From: Lentisphaeria bacterium
GTDB lineage: Bacteria > Verrucomicrobiota > Lentisphaeria > Oligosphaerales > Oligosphaeraceae
NCBI GenBank assembly: GCA_016287975.1
Contig: JAEEXV010000147.1
Span: 1-21,447 of the forward strand
Reading direction: 5' to 3'
Length of the DNA: 21,447 nucleotides
The notes beneath the pieces were generated by a model. The model made no database searches, was not told where the DNA came from, and worked only from the letters and a program-made list of their open reading frames with translations. Position 1 is the first letter of the stretch. Each line of letters starts with the position of its first letter. Position numbers and translations under genes: made by a program. Below, one piece after another: positions 1 to 7,834 of this stretch.

Positions 1-148
1 CGGGGTTTGGCGCTTCATGGGCGGGTTGGCTTTGCGGGCGCGGGGCAAATATGCCGGCCGGTGCCTTCATCCAGCCGTGCAAACGACGGGGGGCTTCGCT
101 TCGCTCCGCCCCCCGCACCCCCCGCTCCGCTCTCAGCGGGGGCGGGGC
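1..148. repeat. GC-rich direct repeat, copy 1 (may extend left of the window)
   Basis: This stretch matches 250-400 almost base for base, starting from the shared CGGGG(T/C)TTGGCGCTTCA. Inside each copy are two GC hairpins: GGGGGGC paired with GCCCCCC, and CCCCCGCT paired with AGCGGGGG. A third related hairpin lies between the copies near 188-222. The repeat sits just downstream of cas2, but its unit is far too long for a CRISPR repeat. It carries no credible gene and may act as a terminator region or be a dispersed genomic repeat. Confidence 0.8.
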
Positions 149-249
149 TGCCAGGCCCGCCCGAGCCAGCGCCCGGGGATAGCCGCCCCGCACCCCCCGC
201 TCCGCTCCCCGCGGGGGGGCGGTGGCGAGAAGCCGGCGGGGCCATGGGG

Positions 250-400
250 CGGGGCTTGGCGCTTCACAGGCGGGTTGGCTTTGCGGGCGCGGGGCAAATA
301 TGCCGGCCGGCGCCTTCATCCAGCCGTGCAAACGACGGGGGGCTTCGCTGCGCTCCGCCCCCCGTCCCCCCCCCCCGCTGCGCTCTCAGCGGGGGCGGGG
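250..400. repeat. GC-rich direct repeat, copy 2
   Basis: Second copy of the repeat at 1-148, offset by about 249 bp and roughly 90% identical by eye. Differences cluster in the C/G runs of the hairpins, for instance a longer C-run near 365-376. The remaining 40 bp up to the cas2 stop codon show nothing further. Confidence 0.8.
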
Positions 401-441
401 TGGCATGGGGGATGCGGAGAATGGGCTTGGGCGCGCTCGGT

Positions 442-723
442 TTAACCGACGAAGATGCAATTGGGCGGCGCGGGCGGGCGGGTGGCGGTGCCGCCGAGGC
501 GGATGTCCTTTTCGCAGGCGGCGCAGACCTTGTAGGCGACGAGGGCGTCCTGGGTCGGGTCGAGGATGGAGTTGGCCTCGTCCCAGAAGCGCTGGAAGCG
601 CGTTTCGTCGAGATTCATTTCGAATACGCTTTTTTCGATGCGTCCGCCGTAGAGTTCACAGCATTTTGCGAGTTTCCGCAGGCGTTTTGGGGTCGCGATG
701 TCGTAGGAGATGACGTAGAGCAT
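442..723 (-). CDS. cas2: Cas2, CRISPR adaptation protein
   Basis: Small protein of 93 residues that begins with MLYVISYDIA, the first beta strand and conserved aspartate (Asp8) of the Cas2 ferredoxin fold. Cas2 dimers bridge two Cas1 dimers in the integrase that inserts new spacers. The length fits the family (80-100 aa). The start lies 8 bp after the cas1 stop, so the two genes are probably translated together; there is no strong Shine-Dalgarno sequence of its own. The last 15 residues are proline-rich and contain two cysteines in a CAAC pair, which may be lineage specific. Identification is firm from the N-terminal motif and the position after cas1. Confidence 0.9.
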   Translation of the reverse strand: MLYVISYDIATPKRLRKLAKCCELYGGRIEKSVFEMNLDETRFQRFWDEANSILDPTQDALVAYKVCAACEKDIRLGGTATRPPAPPNCIFVG

Positions 724-731
724 GGTGGATT

Positions 732-1742
732 TCAGGCGACGTGGAATATGACGGGGTTCTGCTGGCGTTCAAGGGTTTTGCAAATGCCGTTCGCCATGTC
801 CTGGATGACCTTGCGGAAGGTCGTGGAGGTGGCTTTGCGGGCTTCGGTGAAGGGGCGGTCGAGGGTGCGCTCGTATTCCTGGAAGAAGATCCGCTTGGCG
901 TCCCGGGTGAGATGGACGGAGCCGGTCTCGCGGTCGGTCTCGAAATGGTGGGGCATGAGCAGGCGATGATTGACGAGGCGGAGGACGAGGGCGTCGCAGA
1001 GGGGTGAGCGGAGGGGTTCGAGGAGATCCAGGGAGAGGGAGGGGCGTCCGGTGGTGAGTTCATGGAGATAGCCGAGACAGGGATCGAGTTCGGCGGTGCG
1101 GAGGGCGGAATCGATTTCGGCGGTGACGATGGCGTAGGTCCAGGAGAGGAGGGCGTTGACGGGATCTTTTGGGGGTCTGCGGCTGCGTCCATCGAAGGGC
1201 ATGTCGTCGGGGAGCATGTCGGCGAGGCGGTTGAAATAGCAGGCGGAGGCGGTGCCTTCGAATCCGCGGGCCTGGTCGAGGGAATTGGCGGCCTTGAGGC
1301 GGAGGCGGCATTCCTGGAGGAAGCGGTTGGCGGTGGTCTGGGCGGGGCAGTCGGCCTGATGTCGGTTGGCGGACCAGCGCTGGAGCATGCGGCGCATGTT
1401 CTGGATCTTTGCGTCGATGAGGGCTTTGGCGATGCGGAGGGCGAGTTCGGGCTGGCGCATGCTTTCGTACTGGCGGAGACGGCGCAGGGCGTTGCCGTTG
1501 CGGGGCGGGAGGAGCGTGTTGAGCCAGCGGCCGCGGGAGGAAAGGAATACGACGGGGACGGCGGCCTCCATCAAGGCGTGCAGCAGCGGCATGGAGACAT
1601 TGGGCTTGCCGATGCAGACGACGCGCCCGAGGTTGAAGAGGGCGATCTGGGAGGTCTCCCCCGTATCCAGCCTGGTCGTGACAATGCGGCGGTCGTCCAA
1701 TTTGGCCTGGACTTGCCATCCATTCAGATACAAAGTGGGCAT
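732..1742 (-). CDS. cas1: Cas1, CRISPR spacer integrase
   Basis: A 336-residue metal-dependent integrase that inserts protospacers at the CRISPR leader. The N-terminal beta domain (about 1-80) is followed by the helical catalytic domain. The metal-binding residues are visible as Glu162 in GFEGTASACYF, His227 in GYLHE, and the acidic cluster in SLSLDLLEPLRSPLCD (238-250). Length is typical. It is transcribed with cas2 (8-bp gap) but separated from the effector genes by 141 bp that contain a strong hairpin, so adaptation genes may be expressed apart from the Cmr operon. The ribosome binding site is weak (AAAGAG). There is no fused reverse transcriptase or Cas6 domain. Confidence 0.95.
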   Translation of the reverse strand: MPTLYLNGWQVQAKLDDRRIVTTRLDTGETSQIALFNLGRVVCIGKPNVSMPLLHALMEAAVPVVFLSSRGRWLNTLLPPRNGNALRRLRQYESMRQPELALRIAKALIDAKIQNMRRMLQRWSANRHQADCPAQTTANRFLQECRLRLKAANSLDQARGFEGTASACYFNRLADMLPDDMPFDGRSRRPPKDPVNALLSWTYAIVTAEIDSALRTAELDPCLGYLHELTTGRPSLSLDLLEPLRSPLCDALVLRLVNHRLLMPHHFETDRETGSVHLTRDAKRIFFQEYERTLDRPFTEARKATSTTFRKVIQDMANGICKTLERQQNPVIFHVA

Positions 1743-1782
1743 ACGGGACTCTTTCTGCTGGGAGGTGGGGAAAAACGCCAGG

Positions 1783-1812
1783 GGGGCGGCCGGGACTTTC
1801 AGCGGCCGCCCC
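1783..1812 (-). terminator. Perfect 10-bp inverted repeat between card1 and cas1
   Basis: GGGGCGGCCG and CGGCCGCCCC are separated by a 10-base loop. The hairpin lies in the 141-bp gap between the card1 stop and the cas1 start. No clear U-tract follows on the minus strand, so it may be an attenuator, a transcript-stabilising stem or a processing site rather than a classic terminator. Confidence 0.5.
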
Positions 1813-1883
1813 TCTGACAGGGGAAATGCGGATTGTCAAAGAACGGGGAACGGGAGTAAGGAAAGACGAAGGCAGGAGTGCGC

Positions 1884-3053
1884 CTAGGGTTTTGGTTCAA
1901 GGATGCTCTTGAGTGTATTCCGGATTTTGTCGGGATGGAGATCCTCGGGGCCGATGAGGGCCAGGTGATTGATTTTCGCACGGTTCCTGTCGCTGTCGCT
2001 CAGGGGGCGGACAGAGACGATGATGCCGGTGGCGCGCAGTCCGCCGATGTTTTTCTTGAGCGAATCGAGCTTGTAGATGGCCTCGGTGGCGCCGGCCTTT
2101 CCGAAGAAATTGCGGTTTTTGCATTCGAAGGCAAACAGCGATCCCTTGTAAACGACGAGCACGTCGAATTCGTTGCTGATGCTTCCAGTGGCGTCTGAGA
2201 GCACAACATTGAGTCCGGTCATGTCTTTGTTCGGGTAGAAGCTCCGGATGCTTTCGGCGAGGTAGATTTCAAGCCAGCCGCCTTTGGCGAAGTTGAGGGC
2301 GTCCTCGGAGGCGAAGCGCAGTATTTTGGTGTCTTTGTCCCGGACGACCAATTTGCTTTGCCGAAGGGTTTCGACGAGTCTATTCCAATCATGGCTGTCC
2401 AAGTCGGGAGCCTTGGGGACGGAATCAAGATCGGTTATTTCGGCGTTTGTGGCGACGCTGTTCAGGGACGCCATTGCATTCTGCCATGCCTGTGCGTTTT
2501 TGGCGAAGCATTTTGCCATGGCGCTCCGTTTCGGGTCGGATGAGGTAGGCAAGTAGTAGGAGCACAATTTGCCTCCGTAGAGCGCCACGTATTCGGGGAG
2601 TTTAAGCTTGTCGTATGGCGGGGGATCGAGGAGTTGCCAAGTATTTTCCTTGGAGTCTGGCACGGTGTCGTAAAGCCAGATGCGGTCTTGGTTGATATCT
2701 ACATAGAAGACAGGCTTGTGGTCGATGCGGAAGACCTCCTGGGCGGCGATGGCCATGGGCTTGGTGCCGCCCGTGATGTTGAGCATCAGGTTTTCCGTTT
2801 CATGTTCCGTGTACCACTCCAGGAAGATTTGCTGGAGTTCCGGGAAGTCGGCTTCATGCGAACCGAGCGGCAGGGATTCGACCTGGATGCCGTGGCCCTC
2901 CAGATTCTGCCGGAGAGCCTCTGCCTTGCCTTTCATGGAATCGGTGACGGCGAGGGTGACCTTGGCGGCGCGAAGCGCCGGATGGAACACCGGCAGGTAA
3001 TTGGGCACGGGTTGAGCGGAAACCAGGCAAAGATGATGGTAGGGCGGGGTCAT
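1884..3053 (-). CDS. card1: Card1/Can2-like CARF nuclease
   Basis: A 389-residue accessory effector of type III CRISPR systems. The N-terminal CARF domain (about 1-130) carries LNITGGTKPMAIAA (91-104), the loop that in this family binds cyclic oligoadenylate. The C-terminal half is a PD-(D/E)xK nuclease: Glu262 in GGWLE, Asp297 in NEFDV and the Glu310-x-Lys312 pair in FAFECKN. In characterised Card1/Can2 proteins, cA4 binding activates degradation of single-stranded DNA and RNA or nicking of duplex DNA. The start overlaps the cmr1 stop as ATGA, so it is translated as part of the Cmr operon. All catalytic residues appear intact. A Can1-like double CARF arrangement is not supported by the length. 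Confidence 0.88.
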   Translation of the reverse strand: MTPPYHHLCLVSAQPVPNYLPVFHPALRAAKVTLAVTDSMKGKAEALRQNLEGHGIQVESLPLGSHEADFPELQQIFLEWYTEHETENLMLNITGGTKPMAIAAQEVFRIDHKPVFYVDINQDRIWLYDTVPDSKENTWQLLDPPPYDKLKLPEYVALYGGKLCSYYLPTSSDPKRSAMAKCFAKNAQAWQNAMASLNSVATNAEITDLDSVPKAPDLDSHDWNRLVETLRQSKLVVRDKDTKILRFASEDALNFAKGGWLEIYLAESIRSFYPNKDMTGLNVVLSDATGSISNEFDVLVVYKGSLFAFECKNRNFFGKAGATEAIYKLDSLKKNIGGLRATGIIVSVRPLSDSDRNRAKINHLALIGPEDLHPDKIRNTLKSILEPKP

Positions 3054-4018
3054 AAGAGGGGGCGTGCAGAGATTTCGTCGCGGGTGTCGACTTCAGTGGA
3101 ACTGGGCATCTTTTGCCGGTATGGGAATTTGATGGGCGGGTGGTGGTCCAGGATGTCCAGCAATTTGTTGCCGCCGCGTTGGCTTTGGGAGCCGAGGATG
3201 GCGGGGGTGTAGAAGAGGATGGAAAGCAAGCCTTTGTCGGAAGTCAGAAGGGGGCGGAGATGGAGTGCGCTGGCCTGGCGCGGTTTGGAGGAGGTTCCCA
3301 ACGGGGTCGGGTTGTTGCCGTATTGTCCCGCCGAGAGGCCATTTTGGCGGAGATGACCCAGGGCGGCTTCCAGCCAGCCAAGGGACTCTTTCCAGCTGTT
3401 TGTAGTGAGGATCAAGTCGTGCCGATTGGTAAGCACCCAGGAGCGGATTCCGAAGTTGGCGAGGGTGCGGAGTTCCGTCTGGACTTCGGCCAAGGTCGGC
3501 GGGGGTGTGCATTGGAAGGCACCGCAGCCGCGGGTCTGGCGGAGTCCGAGGGAGCCGAGGAGGAGGAAGGCGTTCCAGGCGCGCAGGAAGGCGGATTCCT
3601 CGTCCGAGGTGAGCGTGAGGCGTGGGACGGCCTCCAGATCAAAAGTGGATTCAGGGGAAAGGAAGCCGTCTTTGGAGAAGTAGCGTCTTCCATCACTGCT
3701 TGCCTTGGCGAAGTAAAGCAGGTAGAACAATCTCTCGGCAGCCCGGGACGGAAGAGAGGGGCGGTTTTCTGCGAGTTTCTGGTTGCGGATGCGGATGGTG
3801 ACCTTGCTGGCGGCGGTGGCCTGGTCGTTGGTTTCGCCGGAGAGCTTGTGGACGCCTCCGAAGAGGCGTTTTTCGGTTTCGGGGGTGCCGCCGAGGAGGC
3901 GGAACCACCAGCGGAGTTGCCCGCGCACGGAGGGTGCGCGCAGTTCCGCGTGTTCCTGTTCGCCGCCGGCGCAGAAGCACGGCGTGAGGATTTCGAGATG
4001 TGCAGTTAACGGTTTCAT
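3050..4018 (-). CDS. cmr1: Cmr1, type III-B RAMP subunit
   Basis: RAMP-family subunit of 322 residues that caps the head of the Cmr complex near the 3' end of the crRNA. The N-terminus shows the Cmr1 signature: LEILTPCFCAGG followed by RAPSVRGQLRWWFRLLGG. I chose the ATG at 4018 because it overlaps the cmr6 stop as ATGA and is preceded by AAGGAG inside cmr6; a start further upstream would only read cmr6 out of frame. The stop overlaps the card1 start in the same way. Length is usual for the family. Confidence 0.93.
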   Translation of the reverse strand: MKPLTAHLEILTPCFCAGGEQEHAELRAPSVRGQLRWWFRLLGGTPETEKRLFGGVHKLSGETNDQATAASKVTIRIRNQKLAENRPSLPSRAAERLFYLLYFAKASSDGRRYFSKDGFLSPESTFDLEAVPRLTLTSDEESAFLRAWNAFLLLGSLGLRQTRGCGAFQCTPPPTLAEVQTELRTLANFGIRSWVLTNRHDLILTTNSWKESLGWLEAALGHLRQNGLSAGQYGNNPTPLGTSSKPRQASALHLRPLLTSDKGLLSILFYTPAILGSQSQRGGNKLLDILDHHPPIKFPYRQKMPSSTEVDTRDEISARPLL

Positions 4019-5229
4019 GAAATACCTTTCTCCTTGAAAAGTTTCTGCTGCAAATCCTCCCCTAGCCAATGGATGAGGGTTTTCACGGGTCCTTTCAGAT
4101 CTTTGGGCTTGAGGTTCGGGTTGTTCCGGATGACCTCATAGAGTTCCTGACGGCGTTCGTCGCTGAATGTCTCTTCAAAGGCCTTGTAGATCGCGCTGAC
4201 GTCAGCGCTGAATTTCCGCCAGTTTTTGCTGTCGCATTGGGCAAACGGTTTCTTCCTCAGCTCCTCTTTCTTGGCGTCCTCTGCGGCTTTTGCCCCAGCG
4301 ACTGCGGCCGCGTGCTTTGCTGCCCGTTCTTGGCGTTGCTGTTCTTCTTCTATCTGTTTCTCTTCCTTTTCCTTTTTCTTGGCCTCATTGGCATCATGCA
4401 AATCCTGAAGGCGCTGGAGTTCGGGATCTCGTCCGAGTTCGAACCACCCGTAACCGGCGGCGGTTTTGGCGCCGATGCCGTAGAGGGTGATGGCGGTTTC
4501 GAGCCATTTGCGGGCGTCGTTGAGGATGGTGTTGTCGGCGTTGCGGAGTGGGATGATGCGGAATGTGAATTCATTTGGGGACGCGGCCTTGACGGCGGGG
4601 AAGGCGAGTGGGATGGGGGCCTCGTCGTCGGTGGCGACGTTTCGTTTTCCCTGATAGTATTCGGGGTGGTGGGGGGTGGCGATGTCGAGGGTGAGATTGC
4701 AGTCCTTGGAGGGGACGGCGGCGAGGAAGGAGACCTTTCCAGCGAAGGCGATTTCCTTGGTCCAGCCCTTCCATTTGCGGAGGGCGTCATCGAGCTTGAG
4801 GTGTCCGGTGGGGAATCCGAAGACGTCGACGATGCGGAGGGCGAGATCTTCCGTTTGCTGTTCCATCCATTCGCGGAATGCGGCCATGCTGGCGACGCCC
4901 TTGACGGCGCTGCCGGGGATGCACGGGTAGCCGTGGAGCCGGTTCAGGCAGAGTCCTGCGTTTTCGAGGATTCCGCCGGACTGGTTGATGATCAGATTGC
5001 CCTGGAGCAGTGCGTAGAAGACGCATTCCTTCGGGTGTTTCCAAGGGGAGAGGGATGCGGTCTTGTGGTGGGCCTTGTAGCAGTTGATGACGAACTGGAG
5101 TTCGGTGGCGCGCTCGGTTTGGTTGCCTTTGGTCTTGTTGACGAACTTTTCGAGGCGGAGCGAGGGGGATTCGCACTTTTCGAAAGAATTGCCGAGGAGG
5201 TCGACAATCTGGCTATTTGCGGTCTGCAT
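4015..5229 (-). CDS. cmr6: Cmr6 RAMP subunit with a long C-terminal extension
   Basis: Protein of 404 residues. The RAMP core runs to about residue 267 and shows NRLHGYPCIPGSAVKG (96-111) and the C-terminal glycine motif GAKTAAGYGWFELG (253-266), both typical of Cmr6. The start at 5229 lies inside cmr5 (17-bp overlap). The ORF stays open upstream to 5520, but that part is the shadow of cmr5. After the core comes a strongly charged, Glu/Lys/Gln-rich helix (about 270-325, likely coiled coil) and a helical tail of about 75 residues. Cmr6 proteins are usually 230-300 residues, so this tail is an addition of about 135 residues. Its role is unknown to me. Confidence 0.92.
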   Translation of the reverse strand: MQTANSQIVDLLGNSFEKCESPSLRLEKFVNKTKGNQTERATELQFVINCYKAHHKTASLSPWKHPKECVFYALLQGNLIINQSGGILENAGLCLNRLHGYPCIPGSAVKGVASMAAFREWMEQQTEDLALRIVDVFGFPTGHLKLDDALRKWKGWTKEIAFAGKVSFLAAVPSKDCNLTLDIATPHHPEYYQGKRNVATDDEAPIPLAFPAVKAASPNEFTFRIIPLRNADNTILNDARKWLETAITLYGIGAKTAAGYGWFELGRDPELQRLQDLHDANEAKKKEKEEKQIEEEQQRQERAAKHAAAVAGAKAAEDAKKEELRKKPFAQCDSKNWRKFSADVSAIYKAFEETFSDERRQELYEVIRNNPNLKPKDLKGPVKTLIHWLGEDLQQKLFKEKGIS

Positions 5230-5596
5230 TCTGCTTTTCCTCCTTCTTCTTGGCGCTGGCGAAGTGGCGGTAGTAGTTGAGGTAGGCGAGGATTTCGGCG
5301 GTGACGGCGCGGAGGCGTGCGGAATCCTGCTTGCAGAGCCAGGCGGCGAAGGTTTCGAGATCGGAATCTGGGGCGTCGTCGAAGAGCGTTTTATAGTGCT
5401 TGACGGCGCCCTGGAGCACCTTTTCGTGGCCTTCCTTTCCGTCGAGGGCGAAAGCGATGGCTCCGAGGAGGCCGTTCTGCTGGACCATGGAGGGGACTTT
5501 CTTGATGACATCGCCGTCATTCACCCCTGTGGCTTCCCCTGCCGTCAGGCTTGCATTGAGTGCGTTCTGGGCGCGGATTTGGTCGAGGTTTTGCAT
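5213..5596 (-). CDS. cmr5: Cmr5, small helical subunit
   Basis: Small all-helical protein of 127 residues that forms the inner filament of the Cmr complex beside Cmr4. The pattern of an N-terminal helix (LDQIRAQNALN), a glycine-rich turn (NGLLGAIAFAL) and a final helix with YLNYYRHFA fits Cmr5. It sits between cmr4 and cmr6 as in other III-B operons, has a good GGAGG site 8 bp before the ATG, and overlaps cmr6 by 17 bp. The lysine-rich C-terminus is presumably flexible. Confidence 0.88.
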   Translation of the reverse strand: MQNLDQIRAQNALNASLTAGEATGVNDGDVIKKVPSMVQQNGLLGAIAFALDGKEGHEKVLQGAVKHYKTLFDDAPDSDLETFAAWLCKQDSARLRAVTAEILAYLNYYRHFASAKKKEEKQNADRK

Positions 5597-5617
5597 GATG
5601 GGATCCTCCGGTGTGGC

Positions 5618-6505
5618 TTAGAGAGTGGAGACATCGACGAGGGAAGCGGAGCACCATCCGAGTCCGGTGGTGGCGTCGGCGCCGATCTGGAGAAGGGAAC
5701 CGACATCGCCGCTGGTGAGTTTTTTGGCGAGTTTGTCGAGGGCGGTAGCCTTCTTTTCGTGGAGGAGGGTGTAGAACATGGTTTCGGCGGGGACGTTTTC
5801 CTGGTTGAAGAGGGCGCCCTTGGCGGCGGTGCCGGTATCGTCGTCGATTTTGACGTGCTGGGCGACTTCGCAGGTATTTTCGACGAAGTATTTGAACATT
5901 TCGTCGGAGAGGAGGACGAGGTGGTTTTTGAGTTCGCCGTTCCAGAGGGAGTCATTGGAGAGTTTGGCGAGGAGGGCGGCGATGCTGGCGATGGTCTGGT
6001 CGTCGTCGCGTCCCTTGACATTGAGGACGTATTCTTCGAGAATGATGGAGCGTTCGTTGGCGGAGTTGAAGAGGAGCTCGCCGGGGGCGAGGCAGTTCAT
6101 GTCTTCGAGTTTGGGCAGTTTGATGTCCTTACCGGTGTCGCGGAGGAAGCGTCCGAGCGCGAGAGGGCAGGTGACCCATGCGAATCCGGCCTTTGCGGAG
6201 CGGACGGGGAATGCGAGGATGCGGGCTTCGCCGACGAGGAGGTTACCGGCTTCGAGTTTCTGGGGGTCGGCGTTGGCTCCGAAGAGGAATTCTGCCTCGC
6301 TCTTGGCCTTGCGGGTGTTTTTGTTGGCTTTGTCGAGATCTTCATTCCAGAGATCTGCGAGGACGCCCTTGAGGGAGGAGCCTGGGATGACGGGGTATCC
6401 GGTGTGTCGTTCGCGGATGATGGGGAGGTCGACGATGCCGACGGAGGAGCCTGCGCCGACGTGGAGGGGAGTGCGGGAGAAGAGGGAGAGGAGCTGGGAT
6501 TTCAT
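5618..6505 (-). CDS. cmr4: Cmr4, backbone RAMP and target RNA nuclease subunit
   Basis: A 295-residue backbone subunit that polymerises along the crRNA and cuts target RNA at 6-nt intervals. The N-terminus shows FSRTPLHVGAGSSVG, then GIVDLPIIRE with Asp26, which matches the catalytic aspartate of characterised Cmr4 (Asp26 in the Pyrococcus protein). Next comes GYPVIPGSSLKGVL, the conserved glycine loop of Cmr4/Csm3. Target RNA slicing is therefore expected to be active. It starts 24 bp after the cmr3 stop with an AAAGGA site. Confidence 0.95.
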   Translation of the reverse strand: MKSQLLSLFSRTPLHVGAGSSVGIVDLPIIRERHTGYPVIPGSSLKGVLADLWNEDLDKANKNTRKAKSEAEFLFGANADPQKLEAGNLLVGEARILAFPVRSAKAGFAWVTCPLALGRFLRDTGKDIKLPKLEDMNCLAPGELLFNSANERSIILEEYVLNVKGRDDDQTIASIAALLAKLSNDSLWNGELKNHLVLLSDEMFKYFVENTCEVAQHVKIDDDTGTAAKGALFNQENVPAETMFYTLLHEKKATALDKLAKKLTSGDVGSLLQIGADATTGLGWCSASLVDVSTL

Positions 6506-6529
6506 GGGGTGAATCCTTTGGTTGGGGGT

Positions 6530-7834
6530 TTACAGTTGGGGAACAAGATGTTTGGGGAGAATGGAGCAGAGTCCGAGGCCGAAGCCGGTTTCGCCGAGGC
6601 TTCCGGAGCGTCGGTTGACGATGTTACCCTTGGCGTCGGTGGCGTTGAGGGCCTGCCAGAGGGCGTTTGCGGCGCTGGCGTTATCGCAGCGGAAGAGATA
6701 GACGGAGCCGGCGGGGACGGCGGCGAGGGTTGGCTTGGGGGCCTGGGTTTTATCGAGGGAGGTGGCGACCTTCCATCCGGAGAAGAAGAGTGGTTTTCCG
6801 ATGCGTGCGGCGACGAGGGTGGCGCCAGTGATGGGGTCGCCCTGGCGGCGCTGCCGCCACTGGTCGCGGGATTCGCCTGGGTTGCGGGGGAGGTTCTTTG
6901 GGGGCGTGCGGAGGAGGACGCGGGCGTCGTGGGGATCGACCCAGGTGGGGAGCCAGCCGCCGGGGGCGTTTCCGATGGCGGGGAAGACGGCGGGGGCGAG
7001 GAGGGTCCAGCGCAGGTAGACGGGGGCGTCGGCGCTGGCGGGGCATTGTTGGAGTGCGGGCAGCTGGAAGCGGTCGGTAGGTTCGTCCTTCACGTAGACG
7101 ACGCCCTGCTGTCCGCCGAGGATGATTTCGCGGTTTTGGGCGAGGAGGTCGGCGAGGAGGTCGAAGGATTTTTCGAGGCCCTTGGCGTGCTGGTCGCAGG
7201 AGGCGAGGGCGGCCATGGTGACGCCGTTTTCGAGGCGGAGGTATTCGGCCTGGTAGAGTTTGTGGTCGTCGGCGCGTCCGGATTCGGGGTCGATGGCGAC
7301 GCCGATGTTGCGGTCGGAGGCGAAGAGTTTGGGGGAGAGCGCTTCGTCATCCAGGTCGATGGGTTGACCGTTCAAGTATTTGCGGTAGTTGTCGGCGGAG
7401 ATCCACTGGGGCGGGGTGTCCTTTCCGAGGACGGGGGAGATGAAGGAGTATTGGAGGGGTTTGGGGATGTTGGTTCCATCGGCGTGGCAGAGCGCCATGG
7501 GACGGAGGTGGTGTCCGTCGTCGATGGCGAGGTCGAGGGGGCAGGGGAAGAAGAGCGTTCCGTCTTTGCACGGGAACGGCCCGGCGGTGCGGAGGGCGCC
7601 GAAGCGGAACTCGTTGTCCTTATGCCGGTCGTGGTTGGTGACGGTGTGTTTTTCCCCTTCGCGGGCGGGGTCGCGCTGGGGCCACTGTCGCCAGAAGGCG
7701 GAGAGGATGGCGCGGTAGAGGTGATCGGGGCGCGGCCAGTTGGCGCCGAGGCCGGCGTCGGAGGCCTCCATGGGGCGCGCGTCGTGCATGAAGAGGAGGT
7801 CGCGGGGGGTCAGGGTGAGGGCATGGGTGCTCAT
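6530..7834 (-). CDS. cmr3: Cmr3, 5'-handle binding subunit
   Basis: Type III-B Cas5-like subunit of 434 residues that binds the 5' repeat handle of the crRNA and contacts Cas10. The N-terminus (LTPRDLLFMHDARPM, then GLGANWPRPDHLYRAIL) is the Cmr3 signature. The C-terminus has a glycine-rich loop, SLGETGFGLGLCSIL. The ATG at 7834 overlaps the cmr2 stop as ATGA; the ORF remains open upstream only as a shadow of cmr2. Slightly longer than many homologues but otherwise ordinary. Confidence 0.93.
   Translation of the reverse strand: MSTHALTLTPRDLLFMHDARPMEASDAGLGANWPRPDHLYRAILSAFWRQWPQRDPAREGEKHTVTNHDRHKDNEFRFGALRTAGPFPCKDGTLFFPCPLDLAIDDGHHLRPMALCHADGTNIPKPLQYSFISPVLGKDTPPQWISADNYRKYLNGQPIDLDDEALSPKLFASDRNIGVAIDPESGRADDHKLYQAEYLRLENGVTMAALASCDQHAKGLEKSFDLLADLLAQNREIILGGQQGVVYVKDEPTDRFQLPALQQCPASADAPVYLRWTLLAPAVFPAIGNAPGGWLPTWVDPHDARVLLRTPPKNLPRNPGESRDQWRQRRQGDPITGATLVAARIGKPLFFSGWKVATSLDKTQAPKPTLAAVPAGSVYLFRCDNASAANALWQALNATDAKGNIVNRRSGSLGETGFGLGLCSILPKHLVPQL

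Noticed and set aside
1..400. CRISPR array downstream of cas2
   Set aside because: The two repeats are about 150 bp long and 100 bp apart; no regular 30-40-bp repeat with unique spacers.
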